Assembly: GCF_007991175.1 (NCBI RefSeq) | Contig: NZ_BJXV01000020.1 | Location: 1-64,000, forward strand | DNA from: Halovibrio variabilis | GTDB taxonomy: Bacteria; Pseudomonadota; Gammaproteobacteria; Pseudomonadales; Halomonadaceae | Length of the DNA: 64,000 bases | Direction: 5' to 3' | Shown: piece after piece, positions 16,411 to 25,996 of the stretch | Position numbering within the stretch: the first letter of the stretch is position 1 | Layout of the letters: each line of letters opens with the position of its first letter | Notes under the pieces: generated by a model | The model's database searches: none | What the model saw: only the letters and a program-made list of their open reading frames with translations | Told to the model about the DNA's origin: nothing | Made by a program: the position numbers and the translations under genes

Positions 16411-17250
16411 ATGAACGACTATGCGCGTATCGAAAAAGCCATGGCCTATATGGTGGCCCACGCGGCAGAACAGCCCAGCTTGGCAGTGGTAGCTGCTCAC
16501 GTTCATTTGAGCGCTTTTCACTTCCAGCGGCTGTTTTGCCGCTACGCAGGCATTAGCCCCAAACGTTTTTTACAGGCGTTGACCTTAGAGCGCGGCAAGC
16601 AATTGATTCAATCATCCACTTCGCTGCTGGATATTGCCCATACCTTGGGGCTTAGCGGTGGCTCGCGGCTTTATGATCACTTTGTGCAGCTGGAGGCGGT
16701 TACGCCCGGCGAGTTTAAACGCCAGGGGGAGGGAGTGGAGATCGCCTACGGCGTGCATGAAACGCCGCTTGGCAACCTATTCGCCGCGGTAACACCCCGA
16801 GGTATCTGCCGAATGGGGTTTGTCGATGCGACTGATTCAAAAGCGTTATTGGCGAGGCTGGCCAAAGAGTGGCCGCGCAGCACCTTTCAGCATAGCCCTG
16901 AAACCACCCGCTATGCGGTGGAAAGGCTGTTTAATCGAGCCGACGAGGGCGCTGCCGCTTTGTCACTGCACGTAGCGGGCACTAACTTCCAAATAGCGGT
17001 TTGGCGGGCGCTGCTGACCATTCCTGAAGGCCAGCTGGCGAGCTACTCACATATCGCCCAAGCGTTGGGCACGCCTAGATCTTCTCGTGCAGTGGGTAAT
17101 GCGGTGGGCGCTAACCCCATCGCGCTATGGATTCCCTGCCACCGGGTGATTCAACAAAGCGGCGCGCTAGGCGGCTACCGCTGGGGGGCGGCGAAAAAGC
17201 AGATGGTGCAAGCCTGGGAACTGGCGCAGCTAGGTGCTACACCACACTGA
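16411..17250 (+). CDS. AraC-type HTH fused to O6-methylguanine-DNA methyltransferase (Ada-like)
   Basis: The 279-residue protein has an AraC-type double HTH (residues about 8-105: VVAAHVHLSAFHFQRLFCRYAGISPKRFLQ...LLDIAHTLGLSGGSRLYDHF) followed by an Ogt-like domain (about 115-272) with FQIAVWRALLTIPEGQLASYSHIAQALG, the recognition motif SRAVGNAVGANPIA and the active site IPCHRV with Cys243. It therefore repairs O6-alkylguanine by self-alkylation. Unlike E. coli Ada it lacks the N-terminal zinc/cysteine phosphotriester sensor, so how it would be activated as a regulator is unclear. Such truncated Ada forms are common in proteobacteria. It stands alone on the plus strand. Confidence 0.92.
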   Translation: MNDYARIEKAMAYMVAHAAEQPSLAVVAAHVHLSAFHFQRLFCRYAGISPKRFLQALTLERGKQLIQSSTSLLDIAHTLGLSGGSRLYDHFVQLEAVTPGEFKRQGEGVEIAYGVHETPLGNLFAAVTPRGICRMGFVDATDSKALLARLAKEWPRSTFQHSPETTRYAVERLFNRADEGAAALSLHVAGTNFQIAVWRALLTIPEGQLASYSHIAQALGTPRSSRAVGNAVGANPIALWIPCHRVIQQSGALGGYRWGAAKKQMVQAWELAQLGATPH

Positions 17251-17664
17251 GCGCTGTCTATAAAACGGTATTTCAGTGCGCTATGAGGCTATGGTTATGA
17301 ATGACAAGGCCATTTAAGAGGATACAACCAGTTTAAATGTTGATGCAATTGTAAACAGGTAGCAAGGTAAAAACTGCCTATTAATCAATTGAAATCAGTT
17401 CTTAGAATCAATACATTTAAAATCTACATTAGTATTGTATTTTGTAGCTTATTTTAACCCACAGTTAACCGTTTGCATTATTTTTCAGGTTTTTTAAACA
17501 TTAGTTTTAATTAAATTTTTACTAAAAAATGGTGAATAAAAAAGGTTGTTCATAGGTTGATTGTTTGAAGTCAATTAGTATTAAATACGCTCGCCTCTCC
17601 CTCCGGTAGCTTACCTAGCGAGCGTTATTGCCTAATGATAATCTTTTCCCCTCGATTGTCTGTA
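17251..17664. other. AT-rich gene-free stretch
   Basis: About 410 bp between the ada-like stop and the autotransporter start are clearly more AT-rich than their surroundings, especially 17330-17580, with many T- and A-tracts. No coding frame, hairpin terminator or repeat stands out. It probably holds the autotransporter promoter, and its composition would suit H-NS-like silencing (inference). Confidence 0.5.
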
Positions 17665-19833
17665 ATGTTTGACAAGCACACGCTTTTTTTGGCTGTCGCT
17701 GTTGCGCTGGGCAGCATTTCGTTGACCGCTTGCAGCTCAGGCGGTGGGGGCGTTAGCAGCAACACGGCTCCTTCAGATAGCGGTTCGACGACCAATATAG
17801 CCCCAAGCGAGCCTCTTAGCGTACGTGTGGCAGTCGCCGATACGGGTTTTGATGTGGATGACATCGTCAACAGCGAGTTGGTGATTGATAGCCTGAATAT
17901 CTATACGGGGAGTACGGATGTCAGCGGAGGCGACGAATGGCACGGTAACGTGGTGGCGTCGACCATTACCGGTGGTTCGTTAGGCAATGCGCGCCTTGAC
18001 CTGTTGAAAGTCGCTAACAGCGATGGCGACACCTTTAATAACGCACTGGATTACGCCATTGGAGAAGCTGCCCAGCGTGGCGCGAGAGTCATCAATGCCA
18101 GCTTTTCACGACGTCTTGAAGCAAGCGACTCGAAGCTCGCGTTTAACGGCGTAACATCGTCTGAGTCTTACCAACGAGTGGTAAGCGCCAACCAAGGGAA
18201 AGGCGCGATCTACGTGGTAAGCGCGGGTAATGATGGTGATGCGATTGATACCCAGGGTCGGCCAATTTATGCGAGCCAGCCCGAACTTTTTGACATGATG
18301 CTGATTGCAGTGGGGACGTCGCAGGATGGCCAAATTCACCCTGCCAGCAGCTATCCGGGGGAAGACACTGAGCTCCAGCGGCGTAGTATCGCGACTGACT
18401 TTGCTAATCCAGCGGTAGGTGCACAGGGAACGTCTATTTCAGCCGCCAGAATTTCTGAGTATGCGGCCGGTATTGTGGGTCAATGGCCTCATTTGACCGC
18501 ACAACAAGCGAGCCAGCACTTATTGGATACGGCCAGCCAAACCAGCGTGCTTTATCAGCAAAATACGTGTGGCGATGCCGCGAATTTAAACTGTGGCACT
18601 TTTTACCTTGGCCAGGGGGAAGCCGATATAGACGCTGCATTAGCGCCAGATGGTGATTTGATAGTGCCTCAAAGCGATCGCGTGATGGCAGGCGGTGATT
18701 TGGCTGAGGTGTCTTATATGCAGCTTTCAGCAGCCTATGGTGATTCGCTGTCGGAGTCGGGCGTATTAGATGGCGTCGCTGTATTTGACTCCCTGGGGCG
18801 TGACTACCAAATGAACCTGGGACATCAAACGCAGCAGCGCTTAAGCCGTGCGCACCATTTACGTGATCAGATGGAGCGGATGTCGCTTACGTCGGCGCAG
18901 GCCACGCAAACGGAATCGATGCAAACGGATAATTTCCACTTTGCCTCGAGTGTGAATGCGGCGGGCGATGTGCTAAGTAGCCGTTTCGATGGCAGCGTTG
19001 GTAATGCCACCCTAAGCGCGTTCAACTACGCGGGTAACCAGATTGATCCAACAAGCGGGTATGCGGCTTCGGGTATGATACCGATGATTTCATTCCAGTC
19101 TGGCGCGGCGATTACCAATGCGTTTGAAAGCGTTAACGGCATAGAAGCGCGTTATTCTTTGACCGATAAGCTGAGTATCTCTACTTCCTATTGGGCGGGT
19201 GATGTTGAAGACGATATGAGTATCGGTAATGACTATCGTGCCAACCGCTCTGACGTTGAGTTAGCCTACCAACTAACGCCGGTCTTCACCCTGACAACGC
19301 ATGTGGGCCGCTTGAATGAGGAAAATGGCCTGCTCGGTGGCAACGGCGCGGGGGCTCTTGCGTTTGGTGAGCGCAATCAGATGACGTTTACCGGTGCTGG
19401 TTTACAGGCGAAAGTAGCTAATGGGGTTGCCGCCTTTGCCGACTTTGAGCAGGGGCGCGGCGATGCCGAGGGGAGCGGTTTGATCGCCCACATTAACGAT
19501 ATTAGTGCCCAGGAAATGGCCGTTGGGCTTCAGTGGCAGAAGAACGATGAGCGAGCAGCGCTAACACTCCGCCAGCCTTTGCGCATTGATAGCGCGACGG
19601 CGACATTCGATGTACCCATTGGCCGCACTTTGGAAGGCGATGTACGCCGCGAAACGCGTGAAGCGTCGCTGTCACCTTCGGGTCGCCAAATGGATATCGA
19701 ACTAGGCTATGCGTTCAAGCCCAGTGAACGTAGCCAGCTGCAGTTTAACTTGCTACATACGTTGGAACCGGGTCATAACGCTAATGCCAGCAGCGATAGC
19801 GCTGCAATGGTGAACTATCGTATTGATTGGTAG
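17665..19833 (+). CDS. Lipoprotein subtilisin-like autotransporter
   Basis: The 722-residue reading from 17665 begins [23 protein letters not shown], a lipoprotein signal with lipobox LTAC. An ATG at 17635 would add ten residues, and neither has a clear ribosome site. The passenger is an S8 subtilase with all three triad regions: VAVADTGFD (Asp), [11 protein letters not shown] (His) and [13 protein letters not shown] (Ser). From about residue 400 onward the sequence alternates beta-strands and short turns and ends in YRIDW, an aromatic terminus typical of an outer-membrane beta-barrel. The design resembles NalP and SphB1, surface proteases that process other surface proteins. Its target here is unknown. 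Confidence 0.87.
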   Translation: MFDKHTLFLAVAVALGSISLTACSSGGGGVSSNTAPSDSGSTTNIAPSEPLSVRVAVADTGFDVDDIVNSELVIDSLNIYTGSTDVSGGDEWHGNVVASTITGGSLGNARLDLLKVANSDGDTFNNALDYAIGEAAQRGARVINASFSRRLEASDSKLAFNGVTSSESYQRVVSANQGKGAIYVVSAGNDGDAIDTQGRPIYASQPELFDMMLIAVGTSQDGQIHPASSYPGEDTELQRRSIATDFANPAVGAQGTSISAARISEYAAGIVGQWPHLTAQQASQHLLDTASQTSVLYQQNTCGDAANLNCGTFYLGQGEADIDAALAPDGDLIVPQSDRVMAGGDLAEVSYMQLSAAYGDSLSESGVLDGVAVFDSLGRDYQMNLGHQTQQRLSRAHHLRDQMERMSLTSAQATQTESMQTDNFHFASSVNAAGDVLSSRFDGSVGNATLSAFNYAGNQIDPTSGYAASGMIPMISFQSGAAITNAFESVNGIEARYSLTDKLSISTSYWAGDVEDDMSIGNDYRANRSDVELAYQLTPVFTLTTHVGRLNEENGLLGGNGAGALAFGERNQMTFTGAGLQAKVANGVAAFADFEQGRGDAEGSGLIAHINDISAQEMAVGLQWQKNDERAALTLRQPLRIDSATATFDVPIGRTLEGDVRRETREASLSPSGRQMDIELGYAFKPSERSQLQFNLLHTLEPGHNANASSDSAAMVNYRIDW

Positions 19834-19955
19834 CAACACTCAGCGCGGCGACTGGTCTATGGGGAATGCTGCAGAGAGCGTCCGCTAGCCGTTGTTGCGC
19901 CGTTAACCCTCTCCCGCTACAGTCTCGCTCTTGTACACCTGGGCGAGACATTTTT

Positions 19956-21422
19956 ATGGCCACATTGATGATTCAAGGCACCACCTCGGATGCAGGTAAA
20001 AGCACCGTGGTGGCTGCGCTCTGCCGTGCCTTGGCAAGGCGAGGAGTCTCGGTGGCGCCGTTCAAACCCCAGAATATGGCATTGAACAGCGCCGTAACCG
20101 AGGACGACGGCGAGATTGGCCGCTCCACTGCGTTGCAGGCACAGGCGTGCTATTTAGCCCCCCACAGCGATATGAACCCGGTGCTTCTAAAGCCGGAAAC
20201 CGACCGGGGTGCCCAGGTGATTTTGCGCGGCAAGGTGCATGGCCATATGGACGCACTGGATTATCATGCCTATAAACGCATCGCTAAAGACAGCGTGATG
20301 GCGGCATGGCAGGCGTTGGAGAGTCGCTTTGACGTCATTATTGCCGAAGGCGCGGGCAGCCCCGCTGAAATCAATCTTCGTGAGGGCGATATTGCCAATA
20401 TGGGCTTTGCCGAAGCGGCTGATTGCCCGGTATTGCTCGTCGGTGATATTGACCGCGGTGGGGTATTTGCCCAATTGGTGGGCACGCTGGCGCTATTGAG
20501 TGAGAGCGAGCAGGCGCGCACGCAGGGCTTTATTATTAACCGCTTTCGTGGCGATATGGCGCTTCTAAACCCTGGGCTTGAGTGGTTAGAGGAGCGCACA
20601 GGAAAGCCGGTGCTGGGTACGCTGCCCTATCTACAGGGGCTTGTGTTAGACGCGGAAGATAGCATCGGCCTGACACAGGCTGAAAAGCGCAGCATGGTGC
20701 TTAAGATTATTGTGCCAGCGCTGCCGCGAATCAGTAATCACACCGACTTTGACCCTTTGCGTCTGCACCCACAGGTAGCGTTGTCCTTTGTTGGGCCAGA
20801 TCAACCGATTCCCGCCGCTGATGTGATCATTCTGCCCGGGAGTAAAAGCACCGCGAGCGATCTTGAGTGGTTAAAAAACGAAGGGTGGGATAAAGCGATT
20901 AAGCGCCACCTGCGCTATGGCGGTAAGGTGCTGGGTATCTGCGGGGGCTTTCAAATGCTGGGCGAGTGGGTGGAAGACCCTGACGGGTTAGAAGGCAAGC
21001 CAGGAAAAGTGGCGGGGTTGGGGCTATTGCCACTGACCACGCGCATGGTGGCAGGCAAACAGCTGCGTAATGTCAGCGGTGTGACAATGGCTGAAGGCGC
21101 GAACGTCACGGGCTACGAGATTCATAACGGTGTGAGCGAAGGTGCGGCACTGAGTACGCCGCTATTTGATATAGGCGGCCAACCAGAAGGGGCTATTAGC
21201 GAAGACGGCCAAATAATGGCTACCTACTTACATGGATTATTTGACCATCCGGAAGCCTGCCAAGCGCTGCTTACCCGATTAGGGCTCAAGGAGGCAGAAC
21301 ATGTCGATTATCAAGCCCACCGAGAGCGTGAGCTTGACCGCTTAGCCGACATGATTGAAGCCCACGTTGATGTAAGCTCCGTTATTGCGTTGCTGGGAGT
21401 TGGCGTTTCGCCATCACGGTGA
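19956..21422 (+). CDS. cobQ: Cobyric acid synthase
   Basis: The 488-residue protein begins [30 protein letters not shown], the ATP-binding loop of the CobQ/CobB/BioD amidoligases. It has the [10 protein letters not shown] and [12 protein letters not shown] blocks and ends in a glutamine amidotransferase domain with nucleophile Cys in [10 protein letters not shown] and catalytic His in YLHGLFDH. It amidates adenosylcobyrinic acid a,c-diamide at four side chains in B12 synthesis or salvage. The ATG at 19956 is chosen on family alignment. Longer frames upstream are unrelated. No other cobalamin gene or B12 riboswitch is seen nearby. Its 3' end overlaps the convergent Rid gene by 41 bp. Confidence 0.95.
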   Translation: MATLMIQGTTSDAGKSTVVAALCRALARRGVSVAPFKPQNMALNSAVTEDDGEIGRSTALQAQACYLAPHSDMNPVLLKPETDRGAQVILRGKVHGHMDALDYHAYKRIAKDSVMAAWQALESRFDVIIAEGAGSPAEINLREGDIANMGFAEAADCPVLLVGDIDRGGVFAQLVGTLALLSESEQARTQGFIINRFRGDMALLNPGLEWLEERTGKPVLGTLPYLQGLVLDAEDSIGLTQAEKRSMVLKIIVPALPRISNHTDFDPLRLHPQVALSFVGPDQPIPAADVIILPGSKSTASDLEWLKNEGWDKAIKRHLRYGGKVLGICGGFQMLGEWVEDPDGLEGKPGKVAGLGLLPLTTRMVAGKQLRNVSGVTMAEGANVTGYEIHNGVSEGAALSTPLFDIGGQPEGAISEDGQIMATYLHGLFDHPEACQALLTRLGLKEAEHVDYQAHRERELDRLADMIEAHVDVSSVIALLGVGVSPSR

Positions 21423-21780
21423 TTTCAACGCTGCTACCGCCGCAAATAGTAGGCGATTCGGTGCAGGTGCGCGCAGGGTAACGCCCTGGTTCAAAGTATT
21501 CCGCATAAACGCTATCCAACTCTTGGATATTATGTAGATCCGTCAGGTGGATATCCACCCGTACTATGTCCGCCAGGCTTCCGCCTTCCATTTCGAGCAT
21601 GCGGGATAGCGCACGCATCACAAGCCGCGTCTCTTCTTTCACATCACCCTGGGCGGAGTGACCGTTGGAAAGGTCGTCAACAGTAAGCCCTGAAATAAAC
21701 ACATAATGGTCATCTACCACCATGTGGCTACCGGGAAAACTGGGTGCAGGCAGAGTAGGGTCGTTCGTAAATGTTGCCAT
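21382..21780 (-). CDS. Rid-family (YjgF/UK114) enamine/imine deaminase-like protein
   Basis: The 132-residue protein shows the chorismate-mutase-like Rid fold: [14 protein letters not shown], the helix [33 protein letters not shown] and a C-terminal [31 protein letters not shown]. The usual RidA arginine is in PART, and CTE replaces the typical ARTCVGV pattern, so it belongs to a Rid subgroup rather than strict RidA. Rid proteins clear reactive enamine intermediates. AGAAGGA lies upstream of the ATG at 21780. The last 13 codons are antisense to the end of cobQ, an unusually deep tail-to-tail overlap. Confidence 0.85.
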   Translation of the reverse strand: MATFTNDPTLPAPSFPGSHMVVDDHYVFISGLTVDDLSNGHSAQGDVKEETRLVMRALSRMLEMEGGSLADIVRVDIHLTDLHNIQELDSVYAEYFEPGRYPARTCTESPTICGGSSVEITVMAKRQLPATQ

Positions 21781-21949
21781 TGAAGTTCCTTCTAAGTCAC
21801 TGGTCACGATTACGCGATATCAGACAGGTGGGTATGCTTAGGGTTCAGTAAAAACCACATTGTCTAGGCTTAATCTATAGCATAATGCGCTGTCAAAACG
21901 GCGATGATTGCTCTAGGCTTGCGGTTTTTCTATCGGCAGGGGGCGTAAA

Positions 21950-22513
21950 ATGAAGGTCGTACACGTTAGCAAAGAGACCGAACGCGATGCTTGTTTGGCA
22001 CGCTTATGCGCCGAGGTATACGGTCAACAGGCCGGTCTGACGCCATTAGTCGTGTTTACCGGTACTTGCAGTGTGCTGTTTCCTCAACAGGCCGCGCGTC
22101 TATTTGCTGCCGTCAATGGCCAGGGTAAACCTCAAGCGCTGGCGCTGCTAGTGTTAGACGAGGAGGGCGAGGGCATGACGGTGACCCACACCTGCGCGCT
22201 TGATCATGCCGAAGCCCTGCAGCGCTTGATTAGTGAGCTTACCTTGAAAGCGCCGCTTCGTGTCGAAGTGGATAACGCCGAACAAGAAGCGTTCTATCAG
22301 GAGAGTGGTATCAAGCGTTGGTTTGGTGGAGCCGGTGGAAAGCGCATCGGCTTGGGCGCTCGCCACCCCGCTAAAAGCATCAGCGAACTGGCACCGACTC
22401 TGGGCTTGGATGAAGCGCTCATTCTGCGTCGCTTCAAACACGACCCAAAAGCCTTTGAGCAGGCTAAACAGGCATTTTTAGCCGGGCTTGATAACTTTCC
22501 TACCGTCCTATAG
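21950..22513 (+). CDS. Conserved-looking protein of unknown function, possibly GNAT-like
   Basis: The 187-residue cytosolic protein is not one I can name. The N-terminal two thirds alternate strands and helices (TPLVVFTGTCSVLF, QALALLVLDEEGEGMTVTHTCAL, APLRVEVDNAEQEAFYQESGIKRWF). The phrase NAEQEAFYQESGIKRW is reminiscent of the C-terminal strand-turn of GNAT acetyltransferases, where a residue-pair N..A..FY..+GF is common, but no acetyl-CoA loop is visible. The C-terminal part (SISELAPTLGLDEALILRRFKHDPKAFEQAKQAFLAGL) is helical. It converges on the VWA gene with a 33-bp gap. Confidence 0.7.
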   Translation: MKVVHVSKETERDACLARLCAEVYGQQAGLTPLVVFTGTCSVLFPQQAARLFAAVNGQGKPQALALLVLDEEGEGMTVTHTCALDHAEALQRLISELTLKAPLRVEVDNAEQEAFYQESGIKRWFGGAGGKRIGLGARHPAKSISELAPTLGLDEALILRRFKHDPKAFEQAKQAFLAGLDNFPTVL

Positions 22514-22546
22514 AACGCTGTGTTGCTGATCGAACATAAAAGCTGA

Positions 22547-23728
22547 CTACTTCTTCGCCAGTTCGCGCATGGCGGTTTCCAGGCCTTCCATGGTCATCGG
22601 GTACATACGGTCGTCAATGATCTCGCGGATTAACTGGGTTGAGTAGGTGTACTCCCAGGCTCGGGGCGGCATTGGGTTCAGCCACGCCAAGCGGGGAAAC
22701 GTTTCGCATAACCGCTTAAGCCACACACCGCCCGCTTCGTCGTTAAAGTGCTCTACGCTACCGCCGGGGTGGGTGACTTCATAAGGCGACATAGCGGCAT
22801 CGCCGACAATCACGACCTGATAATCCGCACCGTAAGTGTGCAAAACATCCATGGTGGGAATGCGCTCGTTGCCGCGGCGTAGATTGTTACGCCAAACGCC
22901 TTCGTAAAGGCAGTTGTGAAAGTAGTAGTGTTCCAGGTGCTTGAACTCTGAGCGGGCGGCAGAGAAGAGCTCTTCGCAGACACGAATATGGTCGTCCATT
23001 GAGCCGCCGACGTCTAAGAACAGCAATACCTTAACGGCATTATGGCGTTCCGGGCGCATCTGCACATTGAGTAGCCCGGCATCCTTGGCGGTTTCGCGGA
23101 TGGTGCTGTCCACGTCAAACTCCTCCAAGGCCCCTTGGCGGGCAAACTTGCGTAGGCGGCGTAGCGCCATTTTGATATTGCGGGTGCCGAGCTCTAGCGA
23201 GTCATCATAATCGCGGAAGCGCCGCTCGTCCCATACCTTGGTAGCGCGTCGATGACGCGAGCCGTCCTGGCCAATACGAATGCCTTCCGGGTTGTAGCCG
23301 TAGGCGCCAAAGGGGCTGGTGCCGCCGGTACCAATCCATTTATTGCCCCCCGCGTGGCGCTCTTTTTGCTCCTCCAGGCGTTTTTTAAACGTCTCAATAA
23401 GCTCTTCGAGGCCACCCAGCGATTCGATCTTGGCTTTCTCTTCGTCTGTGAGTTGCTTCTCAAATTCCCGACGCAGCCACTCATCGGGGATTAACGCTTC
23501 AATGGCGGCGTCCATGTCCTCAAGCCCCTCAAACCAAGCGGCAAAGGCGCGATCAAAGCGGTCAAAGTGGCGTTCATCCTTGACCATTACCGTGCGCGCC
23601 ACCTGATAGAAGGCTTCCATATCGGCGAACACCACGCCGCGCTCCACTACCGCGTGGAGATCCAGCAGCTCGCGCAGCGATACCGGCACACCGGCGCGTT
23701 TTAAGGTCTCAAACAGGCCAATAAACAT
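22547..23728 (-). CDS. CoxE-like VWA-domain protein partnered with MoxR
   Basis: The 393-residue protein has an alpha-helical N-terminal half rich in charged residues and a C-terminal von Willebrand A domain with LLFLDVGGSMDDHI as the metal-binding motif (DVGGS, where the first serine of DxSxS is glycine, a form common in this subfamily), a later TYGADYQVVIVGDAAMSP and a C-terminal WLNPMPPRAWEYTYST. The preceding MoxR gene ends 3 bp before this ATG, so the two are coupled. MoxR-VWA pairs act as chaperone-like complexes that insert cofactors or mature enzymes. The client here is not indicated by context. Confidence 0.88.
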   Translation of the reverse strand: MFIGLFETLKRAGVPVSLRELLDLHAVVERGVVFADMEAFYQVARTVMVKDERHFDRFDRAFAAWFEGLEDMDAAIEALIPDEWLRREFEKQLTDEEKAKIESLGGLEELIETFKKRLEEQKERHAGGNKWIGTGGTSPFGAYGYNPEGIRIGQDGSRHRRATKVWDERRFRDYDDSLELGTRNIKMALRRLRKFARQGALEEFDVDSTIRETAKDAGLLNVQMRPERHNAVKVLLFLDVGGSMDDHIRVCEELFSAARSEFKHLEHYYFHNCLYEGVWRNNLRRGNERIPTMDVLHTYGADYQVVIVGDAAMSPYEVTHPGGSVEHFNDEAGGVWLKRLCETFPRLAWLNPMPPRAWEYTYSTQLIREIIDDRMYPMTMEGLETAMRELAKK

Positions 23729-23731
23729 GGC

Positions 23732-24586
23732 TTAGCGGCCTCTGCCTTTCTGGCGACGCAGCATAAACGCCAGGCGTTCAAGCAGCTGGGTGTCCTGCTC
23801 GTTCTTGACCAAGGCGCCGGCCATGGGCGGCAGCGCTTTGGCCGGGTCGCGGCTGTAGAGCGCTTCTTGGGCGATATTGTCCGCCATTAACAGCTTGAGC
23901 CAATCAACCAGCTCAGACGTTGACGGTTTTTTCTTTAGCCCGGGGGCGTCGCGTAGTTCAAAAAAGACCTCAAGGGCTTCGCCGACCAGCTTAGGGGCGA
24001 TATCCGGGAAGTGCACATCGACAATCGCCTGCATAGTCTCTCTATCAGGGAATTCGATATAGTGGAAAAAACAGCGGCGCAGGAACGCATCCGGCAGCTC
24101 TTTTTCGTTGTTCGAGGTGATAACGATAATCGGGCGCTGCTCGGCGCGAATAGTTTCGCCAGTTTCATAGACATGAAACTCCATACGATCCAGCTCTTGG
24201 AGAAGGTCGTTGGGAAACTCGATATCGGCTTTGTCGATTTCGTCGATCAGCAAAACAACGCGTTTGTTCGCGGTAAACGCTTCCCACAGTTTGCCAGGCT
24301 TGATGTAGTGGGCGACATTCTCTACGCCTTCAACGCCTAGCTGGGAGTCACGCAGGCGGCTGACGGCATCGTACTCGTACAGCCCCTGGGCCGCCTTGGT
24401 GCTGGATTTGATATGCCAGGTAATCAACTGCGTATCGAGAGATTCAGCCAACTCTTCAGCCAGCAGGGTTTTGCCGGTACCCGGCTCGCCTTTGATTAAC
24501 AGCGGCCGCTCAAGCACCACGGCAGCATTGACCGCCTGTTTCAGCGCATCGGTGGCGATATAGGAAGAAGTGGATTCAAACGCCAT
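23732..24586 (-). CDS. MoxR-type AAA+ ATPase
   Basis: The 284-residue protein contains Walker A GEPGTGKT, Walker B VVLLIDEIDKAD, sensor ITSNNEKELPDAFLRRC with the arginine finger region, and a helical lid with SELVDWLKLL. The pattern PLLIKGEPGTGKTLLAEELA is typical of the MoxR branch that travels with VWA proteins. The ATG at 24586 (MAFESTSSYIATDALKQA) is preferred, with GAGG 7 nt upstream. A start at 24643 would add 19 residues. It precedes the VWA gene by 3 bp. Probable role: ATP-driven activation of a protein complex together with the VWA partner. Confidence 0.9.
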   Translation of the reverse strand: MAFESTSSYIATDALKQAVNAAVVLERPLLIKGEPGTGKTLLAEELAESLDTQLITWHIKSSTKAAQGLYEYDAVSRLRDSQLGVEGVENVAHYIKPGKLWEAFTANKRVVLLIDEIDKADIEFPNDLLQELDRMEFHVYETGETIRAEQRPIIVITSNNEKELPDAFLRRCFFHYIEFPDRETMQAIVDVHFPDIAPKLVGEALEVFFELRDAPGLKKKPSTSELVDWLKLLMADNIAQEALYSRDPAKALPPMAGALVKNEQDTQLLERLAFMLRRQKGRGR

Positions 24587-24741
24587 GGGAGAGCCTCGGC
24601 TTGTCGAAAGCGGGGTTATAAAAGGATAAAGGGATTCAAACAAGTGTACGTGAGGCTAAACCTCAAGGCCAACTAGCGAATTAAGCCATGGGTGCTTAGC
24701 CCTGTCAGTTCGGTGGAACAATGCCTTAGTGGCTCTTGCCG

Positions 24742-25506
24742 TTATTCGGCGTAGATCATTTTGCGGGTCATGCCACCATCGGCCACGAAGTTTTGGCCGG
24801 TCACAAAGCGGGCCTCATCAGAAAGCAGAAACCTGGTGAGTGATGCAATATCGTCGGGTGTGCCAACGCGACCGGCAGGGTGTTGCGCAAGGTCTATTGA
24901 GCGGTGCTCCACCGGCTGTTGACGGCTTGGCTTTTGCCAGTCGCCAACTTCTATCCAGCCAGGGCTAATCGCGTTCACGCGAACGTCGGGGCCGAGGCTG
25001 ACCGCCAGCGCGTGGGTGAGCGCCACAATACCGCCTTTACTGGCAGCGTAGGCTTCTGTATCAGGCTCAGACTGTAGGGCACGCGTCGACGCCATCATCA
25101 CGATGCTACCCTGCTGTTTGCGCAGGTGTTTTGCTGCGTGCTTGGCGCACAGGAATGCACCGGTAAGGTTGGTATTTAAATACGCCTGCCAAGTAGACAG
25201 GGTTAATGCTTCAACAGGACCATGAAACGGGTCGGCAATACCGGCGTTATGCACCACACCGTCCAGCTGACCAAAATGGCTGACAGCCTGGGTAAGGCTG
25301 TCGATTACGTGCTGCTCATTGCTAACGTCGGCGACCAGCGTTAATAGCCGTTCGCTGTGCTTCAAACGGCTGGTCGCCGCGCTTAGCGCCTCTTGGTCGA
25401 TATCCGTGATCACCACACGGTAGCCGGTATTAAGCAGGTAGTGGGCGATACCAAGACCAATCCCCTGAGCACCGCCCGTCACATAAACTGTTTTGTTATC
25501 TTGCAT
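24742..25506 (-). CDS. Short-chain dehydrogenase/reductase
   Basis: The 254-residue protein has the classical SDR layout: cofactor loop VTGGAQGIGLGIAHYL, acidic D after strand two (VVITDIDQEAL, suggesting NAD preference), NAG (VVHNAGIADP), catalytic Ser in MMASTRAL and YxxxK in YAASKGGIVALTHALA. The C-terminus ends GQNFVADGGMTRKMIYAE. The substrate is unknown. It is a stand-alone gene whose upstream region (25507 on) is the unusual non-coding stretch before ompW, facing the other way. Confidence 0.9.
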   Translation of the reverse strand: MQDNKTVYVTGGAQGIGLGIAHYLLNTGYRVVITDIDQEALSAATSRLKHSERLLTLVADVSNEQHVIDSLTQAVSHFGQLDGVVHNAGIADPFHGPVEALTLSTWQAYLNTNLTGAFLCAKHAAKHLRKQQGSIVMMASTRALQSEPDTEAYAASKGGIVALTHALAVSLGPDVRVNAISPGWIEVGDWQKPSRQQPVEHRSIDLAQHPAGRVGTPDDIASLTRFLLSDEARFVTGQNFVADGGMTRKMIYAE

Positions 25507-25806
25507 TGGCTGCCTTCCCTAGCGTTTGAGCGTTAGTCACGGATGCGCATTGATCAAACAAAGATTAACGATGGCGGCCTCAAATGCCAAGCGCAACCGA
25601 TTAGCCTGCCTGCTGAGTTTCTCGCTTTCGCGATTCTCTAGGACGACGGTTGGGAAGGCGCTGCCTCGCTATGAGGCATAGCGGGTTAAAAACGCGCGTT
25701 GTTGGTGCGTATTGTGGCTGCGCGTTGGGAGTGAAGGGAGGAGAATGTTTTCGTTGCAACACGATGTATTTTTTAAGATATTGAATTTTAAGTATTTTTA
25801 AAAAAT
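25507..25806. other. Gene-free stretch upstream of the SDR gene
   Basis: These 300 bp hold no convincing coding frame or hairpin. The part next to the SDR start must carry that gene's leader and promoter on the minus strand. The right end becomes AT-rich (25760-25806) and leads directly into the sigma-54-like element of the small-RNA candidate. Confidence 0.5.
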
Positions 25807-25821
25807 TGGCACACAGTTCGC
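25807..25821 (+). promoter_or_regulatory. Sigma-54-like promoter element
   Basis: TGGCAC ACAGT TCGC preserves the GG and GC dinucleotides at -24/-12 with exactly 10 bp between them and differs from the consensus TGGCAC-N5-TTGC by one base. It is in AT-rich DNA and points at the tandem repeats and terminator downstream. No adjacent enhancer-binding protein gene is seen. Confidence 0.5.
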
Positions 25822-25862
25822 TATATAAAAAGTAGAAAGTAAATGAATAGAGATGCTTAAGC

Positions 25863-25918
25863 TATATGTTTAACAGACTGTTAAACATAGACTGTTAAAC
25901 ATAGACTGTTAAACAAAG
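25863..25918. repeat. Inverted repeat plus 14-bp tandem repeats built on CTGTTAAACA
   Basis: TATGTTTAACAG (25865-25876) and CTGTTAAACATA (25878-25889) are perfect 12-bp arms with a 1-bp spacer. The right arm belongs to a 14-bp unit ACTGTTAAACATAG repeated at 25877-25890 and 25891-25904 exactly and at 25905-25918 with one change. The core matches the inverted repeat at 16275-16299. It may be a cluster of binding sites, an RNA structure, or both. Confidence 0.85.
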
Positions 25919-25996
25919 TTCTCTCCCTTCTTTGCTACATCGCTCCGGTAAGTGACGGTAGGCGATAAACTGAGTGAGCTGGCGTGCTCCACCTGG

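Noticed and set aside
19834..19955. Cobalamin riboswitch before cobQ
   Set aside because: The gap is about 120 bp and shows none of the expected B12-box pattern.
22547..24586. MoxR-VWA pair as a novel defence or stress system
   Set aside because: The pair is a widespread chaperone-type arrangement and nothing defensive surrounds it.
25877..25918. Short regularly spaced repeats as a CRISPR array
   Set aside because: Units are 14 bp with no spacers between them and there are no cas genes. They are tandem repeats.
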